A stretch of DNA of 64,000 nt from Tetrapisispora phaffii CBS 4417 (lineage: Eukaryota; Ascomycota; Saccharomycetes; Saccharomycetales; Saccharomycetaceae). A program made the translations under genes and the position numbers. Under the pieces are notes generated by a model. That model had not been told where the DNA came from and searched no databases. It saw only the letters and a list, made by a program, of their open reading frames with translations. The stretch lies in NCBI RefSeq assembly GCF_000236905.1, contig NC_016526.1:62001-126000 (forward strand), in the 5' to 3' direction. Shown here one piece after another: positions 42,428 through 54,388 of the stretch (its first letter is position 1; each line of letters begins with the position of its first letter).

Positions 42428-42500
42428 TAACAACAATATTATAGTTAGTATATGTATTCTGAAAGATATATTTATATATTTCGTAACTTAAATTGCATAA

Positions 42501-42974
42501 TCATTTGATATCATTCCCACCATTGGCAAGCCAATCTGCCATCGAGCCCTTATAAATTCCAGTCTTATGATAACCATTCTGTTCCGCAGTTATAGCTGCA
42601 TTGGTTGCTCTTATACCTTTAGCACAAAAGAATACGAGCTCTTTGTCTTCATTAGGCTTATCAAACTTGAACTTGTTGTAGAACTGATCTTTCGACAAGC
42701 TCATAGCTTCTGGAGATGAATTCCAAGGGATATTGATAGCTCCTGGAATTCTTGATTCATTCAATTCATGAGGCTCACGAACATCGACCAACGCCTTATT
42801 GCTTTCCAATTTATCCTTACCTAGCACAATACCTTTTACATCATGGAAACTATAAATGGCTTGTTTTAATAGATACTTTGATGTGCTAATACCTCTGAAA
42901 GCCAATGCACTGCCCACTGGCTTTATCATCATGGGGCACTTTAAAATCGTTGTACTTACTGGATTGAAGTTCAT
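42501..42974 (-). CDS. RDL2: Mitochondrial rhodanese-like protein (Rdl2 type)
   Basis: 157 residues (S. cerevisiae Rdl2/Aim42 149, Rdl1 139). A single rhodanese domain with a presequence-like N-terminus lacking acidic residues for about 43 positions. The rhodanese entry motif is ALVDVREPHELNESRIPGAINIPW, and the active-site loop FFCAKGIRATNA carries catalytic Cys117. The enzyme should transfer sulfur from thiosulfate to an acceptor. The presequence favours Rdl2 (mitochondrial) over Rdl1, and the position beside RRP36 matches YOR286W. Confidence 0.9.
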   Translation of the reverse strand: MNFNPVSTTILKCPMMIKPVGSALAFRGISTSKYLLKQAIYSFHDVKGIVLGKDKLESNKALVDVREPHELNESRIPGAINIPWNSSPEAMSLSKDQFYNKFKFDKPNEDKELVFFCAKGIRATNAAITAEQNGYHKTGIYKGSMADWLANGGNDIK

Positions 42975-43402
42975 GGAAAGTTGTCTCTATGGGTATAACC
43001 GTGAAGTCCTTATATATAGATATCTCAACTTATCTATCTGCTTTCTTAAATTGTTTCTTAGTTTCTTTTAAATCATCAACTCAACAAGGTTAAATTTTAA
43101 GCAATGAAGCAAGAATGATATTTGTTTGAATGTTATTGCCTATTAAGAAGAAGTTACAAATAGCTATTTAATTTGAAATGTAACACTTCCCATATACTAT
43201 CTGCCAAGCTAAATCAACCTGATGATACAGTATAGTAATTAGTGCACCATTTATTGGTTAGTATTTAAAATATCTTTTACATATTTGAATTTCACAACGC
43301 TATATAGAGGTGACTACAAATGACTCAATTGTACTATCAATTGTTATTTATATAATAGGATATAGGGAACATCTGTTGCATTGTGCAAATGACTTTGGGC
43401 GA
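42975..43402. other. Intergenic region, RDL2 promoter and UBP8 3' side
   Basis: 428 bp. A Gcn4-type TGACTCA occurs at about 43322, close to the UBP8 3' end and far from RDL2, so it is probably chance. In S. cerevisiae MRE11, HUA2 or YOR283W would lie near here; no remnant was recognised. Confidence 0.5.
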
Positions 43403-44794
43403 CTAGGTGACCTGTTTTGTTGAATATATTAATAAATAAGCCTGCTCTTTTAATACTGTTTCATTATCAACAATAGTTATCATGGAATCGTTAAATTTCA
43501 CCCATTGGTTATTAGCTAACTTACAACTACATATATAATGACCTTCATTCACTGTGCCAGTATGACATATGACGCCGATTAGTTCATATATTATATCGCT
43601 ATCGTCTGGACTGTCTATGGTTTCATTCGAGGAAGTTTGGCAATAATCATTCATTCTCAAATATGGAGGATACTCTATCGAATCATTTAGTTTACTACTC
43701 TGTCCATTTAGTTTATGCTCAAATCTTTTTAATTGTAACAATAGAACAGGAGGTAATTTTGAAATAGTCAATTGTTTAAGTGCACCCTGGGGTCCCCCAC
43801 AATTACTACAATGGAAAGTGAAATCTTTCAATTCTTCTTTCATATGAAAACTATTAAGACACTCATATAAAGTTTTCTTATCCTTAAGATCTAATGATAG
43901 ATCCATATAGGCCTCTGTAGTAGTTTTGGATTCTTTCCTACAATTGGCACATTCTATAGTACTCTCCAAGAAACCTTGGAACACTTTGTGGTAAATACAA
44001 TTACATAGCTGATGAGTATCCTTTGGTACTTCAATTGTGTTATTGTTCAATTTGTATTCGGAATGTATTCTATTCATCAGAAATTGCCAAAATTCATGGG
44101 CGTCTTGTTGTGAATAACCGACTAAATCTTCATTAATCTTCCACGTACAATTCAATATATCAATCAAACCGCCATTTTTATCATCAACAGCTTTCTTTTG
44201 CGTCTTACCATATAGTTCAAACACTACTGAATCCAAAGCACAGGATAGACACGATACAGGATCACGTATTTTACATTCTTTATAATGAGTTTGATTGAAA
44301 GAATGTTTCAAAAAATACGGATTACGAACCAGGCATTGTATTATGCAACTCATGTAACAAGTTGAACCCATATTAACTAGCCCAGATAATCCATCCTTAC
44401 GATCATAACTAGGAAAGGATGTATTTTCAGCGATATAATTCCAATTTTTACCTACAATAGAAAAATTGATCTCTTCAGAATCACCTACATAATCATCACA
44501 GATAAAACAATACAACAGACCATTACTCGAGTTTATACCAAATATATGTCCAACTTTCTTGTGATGTGCTATAAAGTGCACAGAATTCCAACAACCACAG
44601 TATCCACATTGCAAACACATAAATGTAGAACCGTTGTCAATATTGTGACAATCTGAGCATTTCTTAATATTCAAATACTTATCTTTAGCGTCAGAATGCA
44701 TTAGGATATATTTCGTAGCATTGCATGCTTTCAAAACACCATCTCTAGAGTTAGGATTAGATAAAACATGATTAATATGTTGACACGAGCTCAT
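43403..44794 (-). CDS. UBP8: SAGA deubiquitinating protease Ubp8
   Basis: 463 residues (S. cerevisiae 471). The enzyme of the SAGA deubiquitination module, removing ubiquitin from histone H2B with Sgf11, Sus1 and Sgf73. A zinc-finger UBP domain fills the first 120 residues (Cys46 and Cys49, CLQCGYCGCWN, HH and CFICDD). The protease domain follows. Its catalytic Cys146 lies in NMGSTCYMSC, the same residue number as in S. cerevisiae. The other boxes are QQDAHEFWQF and GHYICSCKLANNQWVKFND with the catalytic His and Asn/Asp. Two CxxC pairs of the structural zinc site are seen in CANC and CSNC. It is divergent from FSH2, as YMR223W and YMR222C. Confidence 0.97.
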   Translation of the reverse strand: MSSCQHINHVLSNPNSRDGVLKACNATKYILMHSDAKDKYLNIKKCSDCHNIDNGSTFMCLQCGYCGCWNSVHFIAHHKKVGHIFGINSSNGLLYCFICDDYVGDSEEINFSIVGKNWNYIAENTSFPSYDRKDGLSGLVNMGSTCYMSCIIQCLVRNPYFLKHSFNQTHYKECKIRDPVSCLSCALDSVVFELYGKTQKKAVDDKNGGLIDILNCTWKINEDLVGYSQQDAHEFWQFLMNRIHSEYKLNNNTIEVPKDTHQLCNCIYHKVFQGFLESTIECANCRKESKTTTEAYMDLSLDLKDKKTLYECLNSFHMKEELKDFTFHCSNCGGPQGALKQLTISKLPPVLLLQLKRFEHKLNGQSSKLNDSIEYPPYLRMNDYCQTSSNETIDSPDDSDIIYELIGVICHTGTVNEGHYICSCKLANNQWVKFNDSMITIVDNETVLKEQAYLLIYSTKQVT

Positions 44795-45437
44795 CTTATT
44801 TGACGTCTTTTCATTAACATTAAACTATCTCGTAAGCTCTTCCAATCTCAATACGAGTTCTTTTCTGGTAATATTAATACTTTGAATTCGTACAACAGGT
44901 AGCAGAAACAATTAAAGGATTTAATCAAACTCGGACACAATCAGCTATTCAAGTTAGGGAACTTAAATAACAGATAGGCCGTTCTTTTAAAATAGAAAAC
45001 TCTACAAATACACGTCGACAAACGGTTATTTCAATTCTTCTAACCAATTCTGAGATCCACTTCTACAACCGTTCCAATTTAAACCAAATATCAACCTTTC
45101 TTGACCTTTTTGATCTGAAATTTTTTTCTTGTGAGTTCATTAAATGTTGAAATTATGCGATGAGGTTCTTAAAGTGAAAAATATCGACTTTTGATGGTTG
45201 ATTTTACATTGCTCATAAATGAAAATTTACGTATAAAGTAGATGCCTGTTATCGATCTATAGGTATTGATTGGCAAGATCGAGTTGTGTTATTTATGGTT
45301 GAGGGAGTTTTAGTCTGCGAAACTTGGTCTAGGAGGAGTGAAACGCACGAGCACTGAGTATCAAGAAGGATATGAATTACTGGATTGTTTTAGTTTTAAT
45401 TTAGAGGTCTTTAACGTTAATTAATAGGTTCAACACA
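44795..45437. other. Divergent promoter region, UBP8 and FSH2, with RRPE/PAC-like words
   Basis: 643 bp. TGAAATTTTTTT at 45116-45127 resembles RRPE and GCGATGAG at 45157-45164 is a PAC core, in the usual order for a rightward gene, 274 bp before FSH2. No ORF or RNA gene was identified. YMR221C, which separates ERG8 from FSH2 in S. cerevisiae, is absent from this area. Confidence 0.45.
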
Positions 45438-46097
45438 ATGTCTAAGAAGATTTTGATGTTACACGGGCTTGGTCAGTCGGGGGAATATTTTTGTTCAAAG
45501 ACTAAAGGGTTTAGACAAGCTTTGGAGAACGAAGGTTATGAGTTAGTATATGCAACTGCTCCAAATTGTTATACGCCTGCTGACATGCCAGATGAGTATT
45601 CAGAGGTATTGGAGGGACATGATGACGACAGAGTCCATGCTTGGATTGAGGACGATAAAAATAACAATACTTATAAACTTCCACAATCAACCTTTGATTA
45701 CCTGCACGATTTGGTGATACAAGAGGGTCCATTTATAGGGGTTGTGGGTTTCAGTCAAGGTGCCGGTGTGGCCGGTTATTTAGCAACTAACTTTAATGAA
45801 TTACTAAATTTAACCGATGAGCAACAACCTTTGTTGAAGTTCATCATGCTTTTCTCTGGGTTCAGATTGTTACCGCAACAATATCAAGCTCAATATGATA
45901 ACAATTTGATCACCATTCCTACATTACATGTGCAAGGAACACTAGATACAATTACGGAATTTTCTAGAGTAGAAGAATTATACAATTCTTGTGATATGCA
46001 AAAGAGAACTTTTCTAAAGCATGGTGGTGGTCATTATATCCCTAACTCTAAAGGTTTCTTGAAAAAAGTCACCGAATGGCTTAATGAGTTAACTTAA
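45438..46097 (+). CDS. FSH2: Serine hydrolase of the FSH family (Fsh2 type)
   Basis: 219 residues (S. cerevisiae Fsh2 is 223). A soluble alpha/beta hydrolase of the family named for similarity to human OVCA2; the natural substrate is not known. Catalytic Ser106 is in GFSQGAGVAGYLA, the Asp is in VQGTLDTI and the His is in HGGGHYIPNSKGF. The start ILMLHGLGQSGEYFCSKTKGFR is typical. The close match at the C-terminus and the place between ERG8 and UBP8 favour Fsh2 over Fsh1 and Fsh3. It is convergent with ERG8 across 144 bp. Confidence 0.93.
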   Translation: MSKKILMLHGLGQSGEYFCSKTKGFRQALENEGYELVYATAPNCYTPADMPDEYSEVLEGHDDDRVHAWIEDDKNNNTYKLPQSTFDYLHDLVIQEGPFIGVVGFSQGAGVAGYLATNFNELLNLTDEQQPLLKFIMLFSGFRLLPQQYQAQYDNNLITIPTLHVQGTLDTITEFSRVEELYNSCDMQKRTFLKHGGGHYIPNSKGFLKKVTEWLNELT

Positions 46098-46241
46098 TCC
46101 TATGAGAACTTCATTTTCGTTTATATTTCACATAAGTCATGCATCTACTTAATATTTAAATAAATTTCTTATTATTAACTACAAAACATAAAGTGATGGT
46201 CTTGTTTCATATGTAACAATCATATTATGCAAAAATGATGG

Positions 46242-47612
46242 TCAAATAAAGTTCTTGTAATGCTCAGGATTCTCTTCCACGACACCTACATCAGCTTGTT
46301 CTAAATCCAACCATGTCACATTTTGGAACTCTAAATTCCCATATGTTTGTTTCTTTAAGTCTGTGTCTACAGTAGTAAGCAAAGAAATTGCATCATAACC
46401 ACCTGCACCAGGAACCATACCGGTCAAGACACCTTTTAATGTTAAACATTTATCTAATAATTGAGTTTGGACTTCAGGTTCAATATCAGCACCCGATTCT
46501 TTAGTTATTAATCTAAAATTCTCACGAATAACAGAAACAGCATTTTTAATATTAGCAAATTCTGGATGAGACATGACATTTTCATGATCAGTCTCTAAAG
46601 TTTTTATTAATGCTTTATATTTAGTCTCATCATTATCATGTAATTCATTTAATTCGGTGATAAATTTAATAAAATTTCTATTTCCTTCATCGATTTTAGT
46701 ATATATTTCCAAACTACGTGGCAAATTACTTTCATACCATTGTTTGACTTTAGCAACCAACTTAGGAGTTTCAGAGCCACTATTCACATCACCCATGATT
46801 AACCTGAGACCGTGTGGTAAACGAATGACATCATTTTTGATACCCCAATCTGTGTTATCAACTAGTTTAGTCAATGCTTCTTGGTAATCTTTTAGGTCAT
46901 CTCCTTGGAAGGTTTCTGGCAAATTTGTAATTAACTCTTGAACAAATCTTCTGTATACAATAGAGCCATAAGTAGCAGCAGCAACGTCAAAACCACTACC
47001 AACCTTTCCTTGGGCTTGACAATGTGCAACCTGAGTCAAATTATGAATTTGATTCAAATCCTTGGCTGATGTCACATCTAAGGAATTGTTGAAGACGGAA
47101 ATTAAAGCAGTTGTGACCACAGTGACCAAACCAGCAGAAGAACCCAACCCTGTTTTTGGAACTTCAGTGATGGTATTCTTATGGAAATTAAAATGTTTGA
47201 ATTGGTTCCTCTTAATATCTGAATCGTTTTGAGAATGATAACCTGCATCTGAGAATATTTCAATATTAATATCTGGAGTAGCAGACAACGTAGGTTTAAA
47301 GTAATTGAAAACATTGAAGAGTGCCATCTTCAAGAACGGATTCTTCAATCCATTGACTTCTTCGGGAAAGAAGCCACCATTTAAATATTTCATATCGAAT
47401 ACCCATTGATCATTATTGAATTGACTACTAGAGACTGTAACATGTATTTTATTAGCATCAACTTTATCTTCCAAACTAGTAGTGTTAACGACAGAGTGCA
47501 TCCTTGAAGAAAGGGCAATGACATATGAGATGTATTTAGGATCTAATACTAGATACCCACCAGCAAGCATAGCTTTACCAGGAGCACTAAACGCTTTGCT
47601 TCCATTAACCAT
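46242..47612 (-). CDS. ERG8: Phosphomevalonate kinase
   Basis: 456 residues (S. cerevisiae Erg8 is 451). It phosphorylates mevalonate 5-phosphate with ATP in the cytosol, an essential step to isopentenyl diphosphate and sterols. It is a GHMP kinase: the N-terminal box AFSAPGKAMLAGGYLVLD, the ATP loop PKTGLGSSAGLVTVVTTAL (about 153-171) and the C-terminal box GMVPGAGGYDAI are all present. Other family segments are QAQGKVGSGFDVAAATYGSIVYRRF and PHGLRLIMGDVNSGSETPKLV. Its product feeds the substrate of Mod5, encoded 14 kb away. Confidence 0.97.
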   Translation of the reverse strand: MVNGSKAFSAPGKAMLAGGYLVLDPKYISYVIALSSRMHSVVNTTSLEDKVDANKIHVTVSSSQFNNDQWVFDMKYLNGGFFPEEVNGLKNPFLKMALFNVFNYFKPTLSATPDINIEIFSDAGYHSQNDSDIKRNQFKHFNFHKNTITEVPKTGLGSSAGLVTVVTTALISVFNNSLDVTSAKDLNQIHNLTQVAHCQAQGKVGSGFDVAAATYGSIVYRRFVQELITNLPETFQGDDLKDYQEALTKLVDNTDWGIKNDVIRLPHGLRLIMGDVNSGSETPKLVAKVKQWYESNLPRSLEIYTKIDEGNRNFIKFITELNELHDNDETKYKALIKTLETDHENVMSHPEFANIKNAVSVIRENFRLITKESGADIEPEVQTQLLDKCLTLKGVLTGMVPGAGGYDAISLLTTVDTDLKKQTYGNLEFQNVTWLDLEQADVGVVEENPEHYKNFI

Positions 47613-48037
47613 CGTAGACCAAATATATTATCGTAAAAGTTCAATAAAAGTTCCTTATCTCGTTTAATCGATGCCTCGTGGTATAAAACAATCTGTAAAC
47701 CACTATATTAAAAACAAAACTGACTGAGCTAACTGAATCAATGCTAACATAAGTAACTTATGCAAACAATCCTTCCAGATCTTGCTAAACTTTTCAATAA
47801 ATTCAGATCCTTCTTTAAGTATTGAATCTTTTTGAAATTTGTATACGCAAATATCTAAAAACTAAAAGTTATATTTCCCAGACAATAGGATTTAAATATA
47901 TATTTGTATTAATAGCTACATGGAATGTTTATATGAGCAATGCTTTGAAGCTACTGATCAGAGATAAGAGGTTGAACGTTTTGCATAATAACTGATAGAT
48001 ATAAGCATCAACTTTAAACAACGGTATTAATGTTACT
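47613..48037. other. Divergent promoter region, ERG8 and TRS130
   Basis: 425 bp. A sterol-response-like GCGTATA (one mismatch from TCGTATA) lies at about 47849 on the minus strand, weak evidence for sterol control of ERG8. No gene was seen. Confidence 0.4.
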
Positions 48038-51000
48038 ATGCATGACAATAGCGTTGTGATCAGTTATTTTGATCCATTTGATAATTTTGAGAATGTTAGA
48101 TCTGAGTTTATGCAATTGGTGCCATTTCAGAATGTACACTGGAAGGCAAGTAATGGTAATATCAGAACAGTAGATAGTTTACCAGTCGATTTTGTTGTAG
48201 AAGGTTCTGGTGATTCAAAAGTTGATGTCCATTCTTCCAATTTACCATTCATTAGACTTTTGGTTGTTTCGTGTAAGTCTATAGATGAATATAGGGCTAA
48301 GGTGCGTCCGTTAGTTAAACATTGGTTGTCTTCTACTGTTACCGAGGATGGACACCAAATGGCTTCCACGCCCATGATATTCTTATATGCAAACACAGAA
48401 GTGGTTGATTCAAATTTGTTTAAGTCTGTGTCTTTGATCGATAAATTCTCAAAGGATTTCCCAACAACAAAAACTCTAGAAATAAAATCAGTTTACAAGT
48501 CACCAAAGGAGAGGGAGGAGTTTTGGCTGCATTTTGCTAATCAATTGAGAAACTCTATATTAAACAATTTCCAAGAAAGATTAAATGAATATGATCGAAA
48601 ACTAAAGGATAATAAAGATTTTTTTGAAGGGCTGTTGTTGAGAGAGAAATTAATGGCTTTATACTTGTCATTTAAAATAAATGAAGAGGCCACTGTTCAG
48701 TTAAATGAGATCAGAAAGTCAGTAGTAAAGAAAGATAAAGTCAACCTTCCAAAGGGTGAGCTAGAAATACCATCAGAATCTGAGCCGTTTTACACTGCCG
48801 ATTCAATTGTGGATATGTTAAAGAATAGAACAATAACTGAATTTAAATTATACAGATATTTTTTTGTGCAAAAATATAAACTGATATTGACAAATGCAAA
48901 CAAGAACCAACAGTGCATTGACATTTTCAAGTTAATTCGTGAATTTATCAAATATATTGATACATCCTACAATGACTACGAAGATAAATTGAAATTTGAC
49001 TACCAGTTTTTATCTTCAGCCATTAAAATGTTACCAAAGGATGAAACGTCTGACTCTTCTATATTTTATGAAATTAATGCAGAAATTCTATTATTATCTA
49101 GGGATATATGGTTACATGGAGTTGCTCTTCAATCAAATATGCATATTACTGGAAAATCATCATGGGGGGATGAACAAATTAAATATAAATTTGATATCAC
49201 ACAGGACACATTTAGCAATGAGGAAACGTTCCAAGAGAACTTTTTAATAAAGACGAAGGAAATTCTGACCTTTTATAACAAGGCTTCTATAACACGCCAA
49301 AGAATTGTTGACATATTGTCAATTGAGATTGGTTGTTTACACTATGAAAGGGGTGAATTTGAAAAAGCAGTAGCTATATTTCTATCTTGTTACGAATATT
49401 ACACACAAACAAATTGGAATGCTATTGGTTTAAACATATTAAAAATATTTGTGGATTCTTTGAGCAGCTGTGAGCATTTATCGACTTTAACTATTGAAGC
49501 TGAAGATGTCCCTGTTACGACAGCATTAGGAAATGCATATTTAAACATAATTGAATTAGTGGATGATTTAGAGGAGAAAAAAGATTGGTGGAAAAAATTT
49601 CTGGAGATCCAAGAAAAATACTCAACCGATTTAGTGCATTCTACAGACAACCTTTTCAACTTGGAAATAATTCCAAATGTAAAGTTATGTGATGCAAATG
49701 TATATGGCTGCGATATTATTTTATCGAATAAAGGATTTCCAGAGGATATTAAAGCAGATTCAATAATATTAACGTTAAAAAACAATCAGGATATGTTTAT
49801 ATTATTCACTCAAAACGATATAACCATTACAAAGGAATCAAAATATATCAACCTAAATTGTTCAAATATCATATATGGATCATTTGAGGTTGTATCTTTA
49901 GAAATACTTTTTAAAGGTACTACTTTCATAAAAGAATTTGATAACGAAAATGGCTCCATAAATATCAATATTGTGCATATGTATTATCAATCCCAAGTTA
50001 ATGTTGATATCTGCCGGTCCAAAGAATTATCTTTAACATCCAATACTCTACAATTAATATTAGACAATTGTGATGAATTAGATTTACTTGAAATTGAAAT
50101 ATCTGTTGAGCAACTGAATGAAAGAATTCCAATAAGTTTCTCAAAGGATAAAACTTTATCTAAAATCTCATTTACTAAAGATAGTGTGGTTAAGAGTCTC
50201 GATTACTATTGCAAATCTCAACTCAAATCATTTAACTTAAAAGTGCACTCAAATTTCAAGAAGAAAATTTCTGATACTACGTATAGTGAAACGAAATTTG
50301 TGAAAATAGATGCGTACTTACCTGTATCTGTTTCTGTCGAAGAAATATTCAAGAAGGAGTTTTTATGCTTTAAGTTTCACTTGAATTCATCATTGAAAGC
50401 AAACCCCGTTCTACTATATAGTTCAAGTTTAACAGCACCAAAAGATAAAAGTTGTTTCTCAATATATGGAGATTTCAAACCAGAAACTCCAATTACTTTA
50501 TCTGATGATATAACAAATAGTTGTATGAACTGCTATACTGTTAAATCAAGTGAAAAATTCAACGAGGATGATATATTCTCATTATGTGTGAAATATATGT
50601 CGTGCAAAAAGCAACTAGATACCTTAGTAACTGAAGCTATTTTAGTTGAAGGCAATATAGAGTGGTTTGAAGATTTTGAGAAATGGAAGATTTTCTGGAG
50701 AGATGATTTGTTACCAATGTTAAAATATAATTATGAGGAATTTGAAAATAGTAATAAAATAATTATCGAGGAAGGTTGTTTCGATATTAAAAGTATTGCA
50801 AGATCCCTAAAGATGTTATCAATGGAGTCTACTGTAAGTTCAAAAATCTTAAAATGTTTGATGGATCTCTCGGCAGGTATCATAATGAATCAAATTGATA
50901 TCAGAGCATACACAAAAAATATAGAACCGGATGAATTTTTAGTACCTGTTGAATTTCCAAGATTTGAACACTTTTTCCATATTTCTTTTGAACCAATAGA

Positions 51001-51307
51001 AAGTTTCAAGTATTTAAATGTTACAAATCCTGTAAAATTTAAACTCAAAGTTAAAAATATGAGTGATCTCTGGAATAAAGAACCAACCGATGAATGTTTT
51101 AAAATTGCTATTGTCAATAATAACAAATGGTTAATACATGGCAAAAAGAGTACCAACATAACTAGGCCTGAACTAGAATTGGACTTAGTACTTATACCAC
51201 TAGAGAGAGGTTACTTAGATTTGCCAAAAGTTGGTATCACCAATAAACATGGTGAAATGATAAAATTAGATAATGCAAATTCAAATGCTATATTCTTAGT
51301 TCTATGA
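48038..51307 (+). CDS. TRS130: TRAPP II subunit Trs130
   Basis: 1089 residues (S. cerevisiae 1102). A large subunit specific to TRAPP II, which activates Rab GTPases Ypt31/Ypt32 at the late Golgi. The N-terminal half is mostly helical, with conserved segments VVISYFDPFDNFENVR near the start, KYKLILTNANKNQQCIDIF near 285 and HYERGEFEKAVAIFLSCYEYY near 440. The C-terminal half is mainly beta strands. It ends in PLERGYLDLPKVGI and a hydrophobic AIFLVL. There is no enzyme motif and none is expected. The place between ERG8 and SKY1 agrees with YMR218C, with GUA1 missing and HEM4 in its slot. Confidence 0.94.
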   Translation: MHDNSVVISYFDPFDNFENVRSEFMQLVPFQNVHWKASNGNIRTVDSLPVDFVVEGSGDSKVDVHSSNLPFIRLLVVSCKSIDEYRAKVRPLVKHWLSSTVTEDGHQMASTPMIFLYANTEVVDSNLFKSVSLIDKFSKDFPTTKTLEIKSVYKSPKEREEFWLHFANQLRNSILNNFQERLNEYDRKLKDNKDFFEGLLLREKLMALYLSFKINEEATVQLNEIRKSVVKKDKVNLPKGELEIPSESEPFYTADSIVDMLKNRTITEFKLYRYFFVQKYKLILTNANKNQQCIDIFKLIREFIKYIDTSYNDYEDKLKFDYQFLSSAIKMLPKDETSDSSIFYEINAEILLLSRDIWLHGVALQSNMHITGKSSWGDEQIKYKFDITQDTFSNEETFQENFLIKTKEILTFYNKASITRQRIVDILSIEIGCLHYERGEFEKAVAIFLSCYEYYTQTNWNAIGLNILKIFVDSLSSCEHLSTLTIEAEDVPVTTALGNAYLNIIELVDDLEEKKDWWKKFLEIQEKYSTDLVHSTDNLFNLEIIPNVKLCDANVYGCDIILSNKGFPEDIKADSIILTLKNNQDMFILFTQNDITITKESKYINLNCSNIIYGSFEVVSLEILFKGTTFIKEFDNENGSININIVHMYYQSQVNVDICRSKELSLTSNTLQLILDNCDELDLLEIEISVEQLNERIPISFSKDKTLSKISFTKDSVVKSLDYYCKSQLKSFNLKVHSNFKKKISDTTYSETKFVKIDAYLPVSVSVEEIFKKEFLCFKFHLNSSLKANPVLLYSSSLTAPKDKSCFSIYGDFKPETPITLSDDITNSCMNCYTVKSSEKFNEDDIFSLCVKYMSCKKQLDTLVTEAILVEGNIEWFEDFEKWKIFWRDDLLPMLKYNYEEFENSNKIIIEEGCFDIKSIARSLKMLSMESTVSSKILKCLMDLSAGIIMNQIDIRAYTKNIEPDEFLVPVEFPRFEHFFHISFEPIESFKYLNVTNPVKFKLKVKNMSDLWNKEPTDECFKIAIVNNNKWLIHGKKSTNITRPELELDLVLIPLERGYLDLPKVGITNKHGEMIKLDNANSNAIFLVL

Positions 51308-51424
51308 TGAAAGCCAAACTTTAAGGTAAAGTAATAAAATGACTATATTACAATTAAAATTTAGATGATTCAAGGCAATATACTTAAATAAATATTTAAA
51401 AATGCATATACTATAAGTACCAGA

Positions 51425-52240
51425 TCAGATTATATTATTGTTATTTACTTGGCTATTTTTAATAGCATCAAGTAACGAATTTGCTTCAGGCTTTTTACTA
51501 GTGACAACTGGAGGCATTCCAATGTCATTTAAGTACTTCTCAGTTGTCGGCCCTATACTTACCAATCGATAGTTTACACAACTAGAATCATTTCCTTTTA
51601 TGTAATTTAATATAGGCTTTGTGCCTTGTGGACTGAATACAACCACCCAATCCCCATCTTGATAAAGTTCATTGAAGTGGACTAAGCTGTCAACTTTATC
51701 TTCTGTCTTGTAAACTACCACCTCTCTCACTTTTAGATTCCTTTTATGCAACTTCTTTGGAATGATATCCCTGCGTATCTCACCAACTAAGAATAAGATC
51801 TCGTTGATATCTTTAGGATCTTTAACAACTGTATTATCGTTGTCCAATAGATCAGTAATCATTATATCTGCCAAATTATCACCATTACCAGCATCGAAGC
51901 CTCCTAGGATGTTGGTGAAACCAATGGCTTTCAAAAAATTTGCTGTAGTGGGTCCCACCGTATAGACCACTTTATTTATTAGGATATTTCTGGAGATATC
52001 ATCTAAGGCAGGTAAAATCTCCTCAACTAGACATTCCACTGTTCTTTGAGATGTCACAATTAAACATTGTAAGCTATTGAGGTAGTTATAATCATGCAAC
52101 AGATTCAATATTTCCCCAGGTATATTTGTATGTGTGATCAAGGGTACGAATATTGGTTCAAAATTCTCATCTTCAAACACCTTTTGGTACTTATCGAGTT
52201 TTTTTGTTTGATTCTTCAATAATATCACCCTTTTAGACAT
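51425..52240 (-). CDS. HEM4: Uroporphyrinogen-III synthase
   Basis: 271 residues (S. cerevisiae Hem4 is 275). It closes hydroxymethylbilane with inversion of ring D to give uroporphyrinogen III, the fourth step of haem synthesis, in the cytosol. The fold shows two similar lobes joined by a linker. Recognisable words are FEPIFVPLITH, QCLIVTSQRTVECL, VYTVGPTTANFLKAIGF, WVVVFSPQGTKPIL and the C-terminal VSIGPTTEKYLNDIGMPPVV, which contains the conserved Tyr. It is convergent with TRS130 (117 bp) and divergent from SKY1 across 278 bp. Confidence 0.96.
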   Translation of the reverse strand: MSKRVILLKNQTKKLDKYQKVFEDENFEPIFVPLITHTNIPGEILNLLHDYNYLNSLQCLIVTSQRTVECLVEEILPALDDISRNILINKVVYTVGPTTANFLKAIGFTNILGGFDAGNGDNLADIMITDLLDNDNTVVKDPKDINEILFLVGEIRRDIIPKKLHKRNLKVREVVVYKTEDKVDSLVHFNELYQDGDWVVVFSPQGTKPILNYIKGNDSSCVNYRLVSIGPTTEKYLNDIGMPPVVTSKKPEANSLLDAIKNSQVNNNNII

Positions 52241-52488
52241 CTTATTTGAACCTCGATATCTCTTTTACGTACCTTATTGACAAGAAATAACCAATTCTCA
52301 TAAAATATCCTTTTTAACCTTTCAATATTCTAGAAATAAAGACAAGCGGATCTAATATATAAAGAGAGAATTATATATTTAGAATCTTGTTGAGTAAAAT
52401 CCTGTTTTTAAAGCAACACATATATAAAAGAATTAGTTATCACAACAACAGTACGCTAAGGTTATCAGAAAAGAAGTACATTAATTGA

Positions 52489-54138
<1,650 letters not shown>

Positions 54139-54388
54139 TTTGTTCCAGTAGAAACAGTCAAAATGGTATGTTGACCTTATATATTATAAAGTTAATATTC
54201 TTTAATACATAAAAAAAATCTACTTAAAATGCTACAGTTTAATTTTATTATCCTTGTCAATGACATATACATAATGGATATGTTACAAGTTTACATATTT
54301 TTACTGTGATATAATAAATTGGGTTTAAACCTCTTGCCATTGTCATTAACTAAGAAAATATGAAATGAACTGCAATTTATGTACCTGC

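Noticed and set aside
43322..43328. Gcn4 site TGACTCA
   Set aside because: It lies next to the UBP8 3' end and more than 340 bp from the RDL2 start, with no link to amino-acid synthesis.
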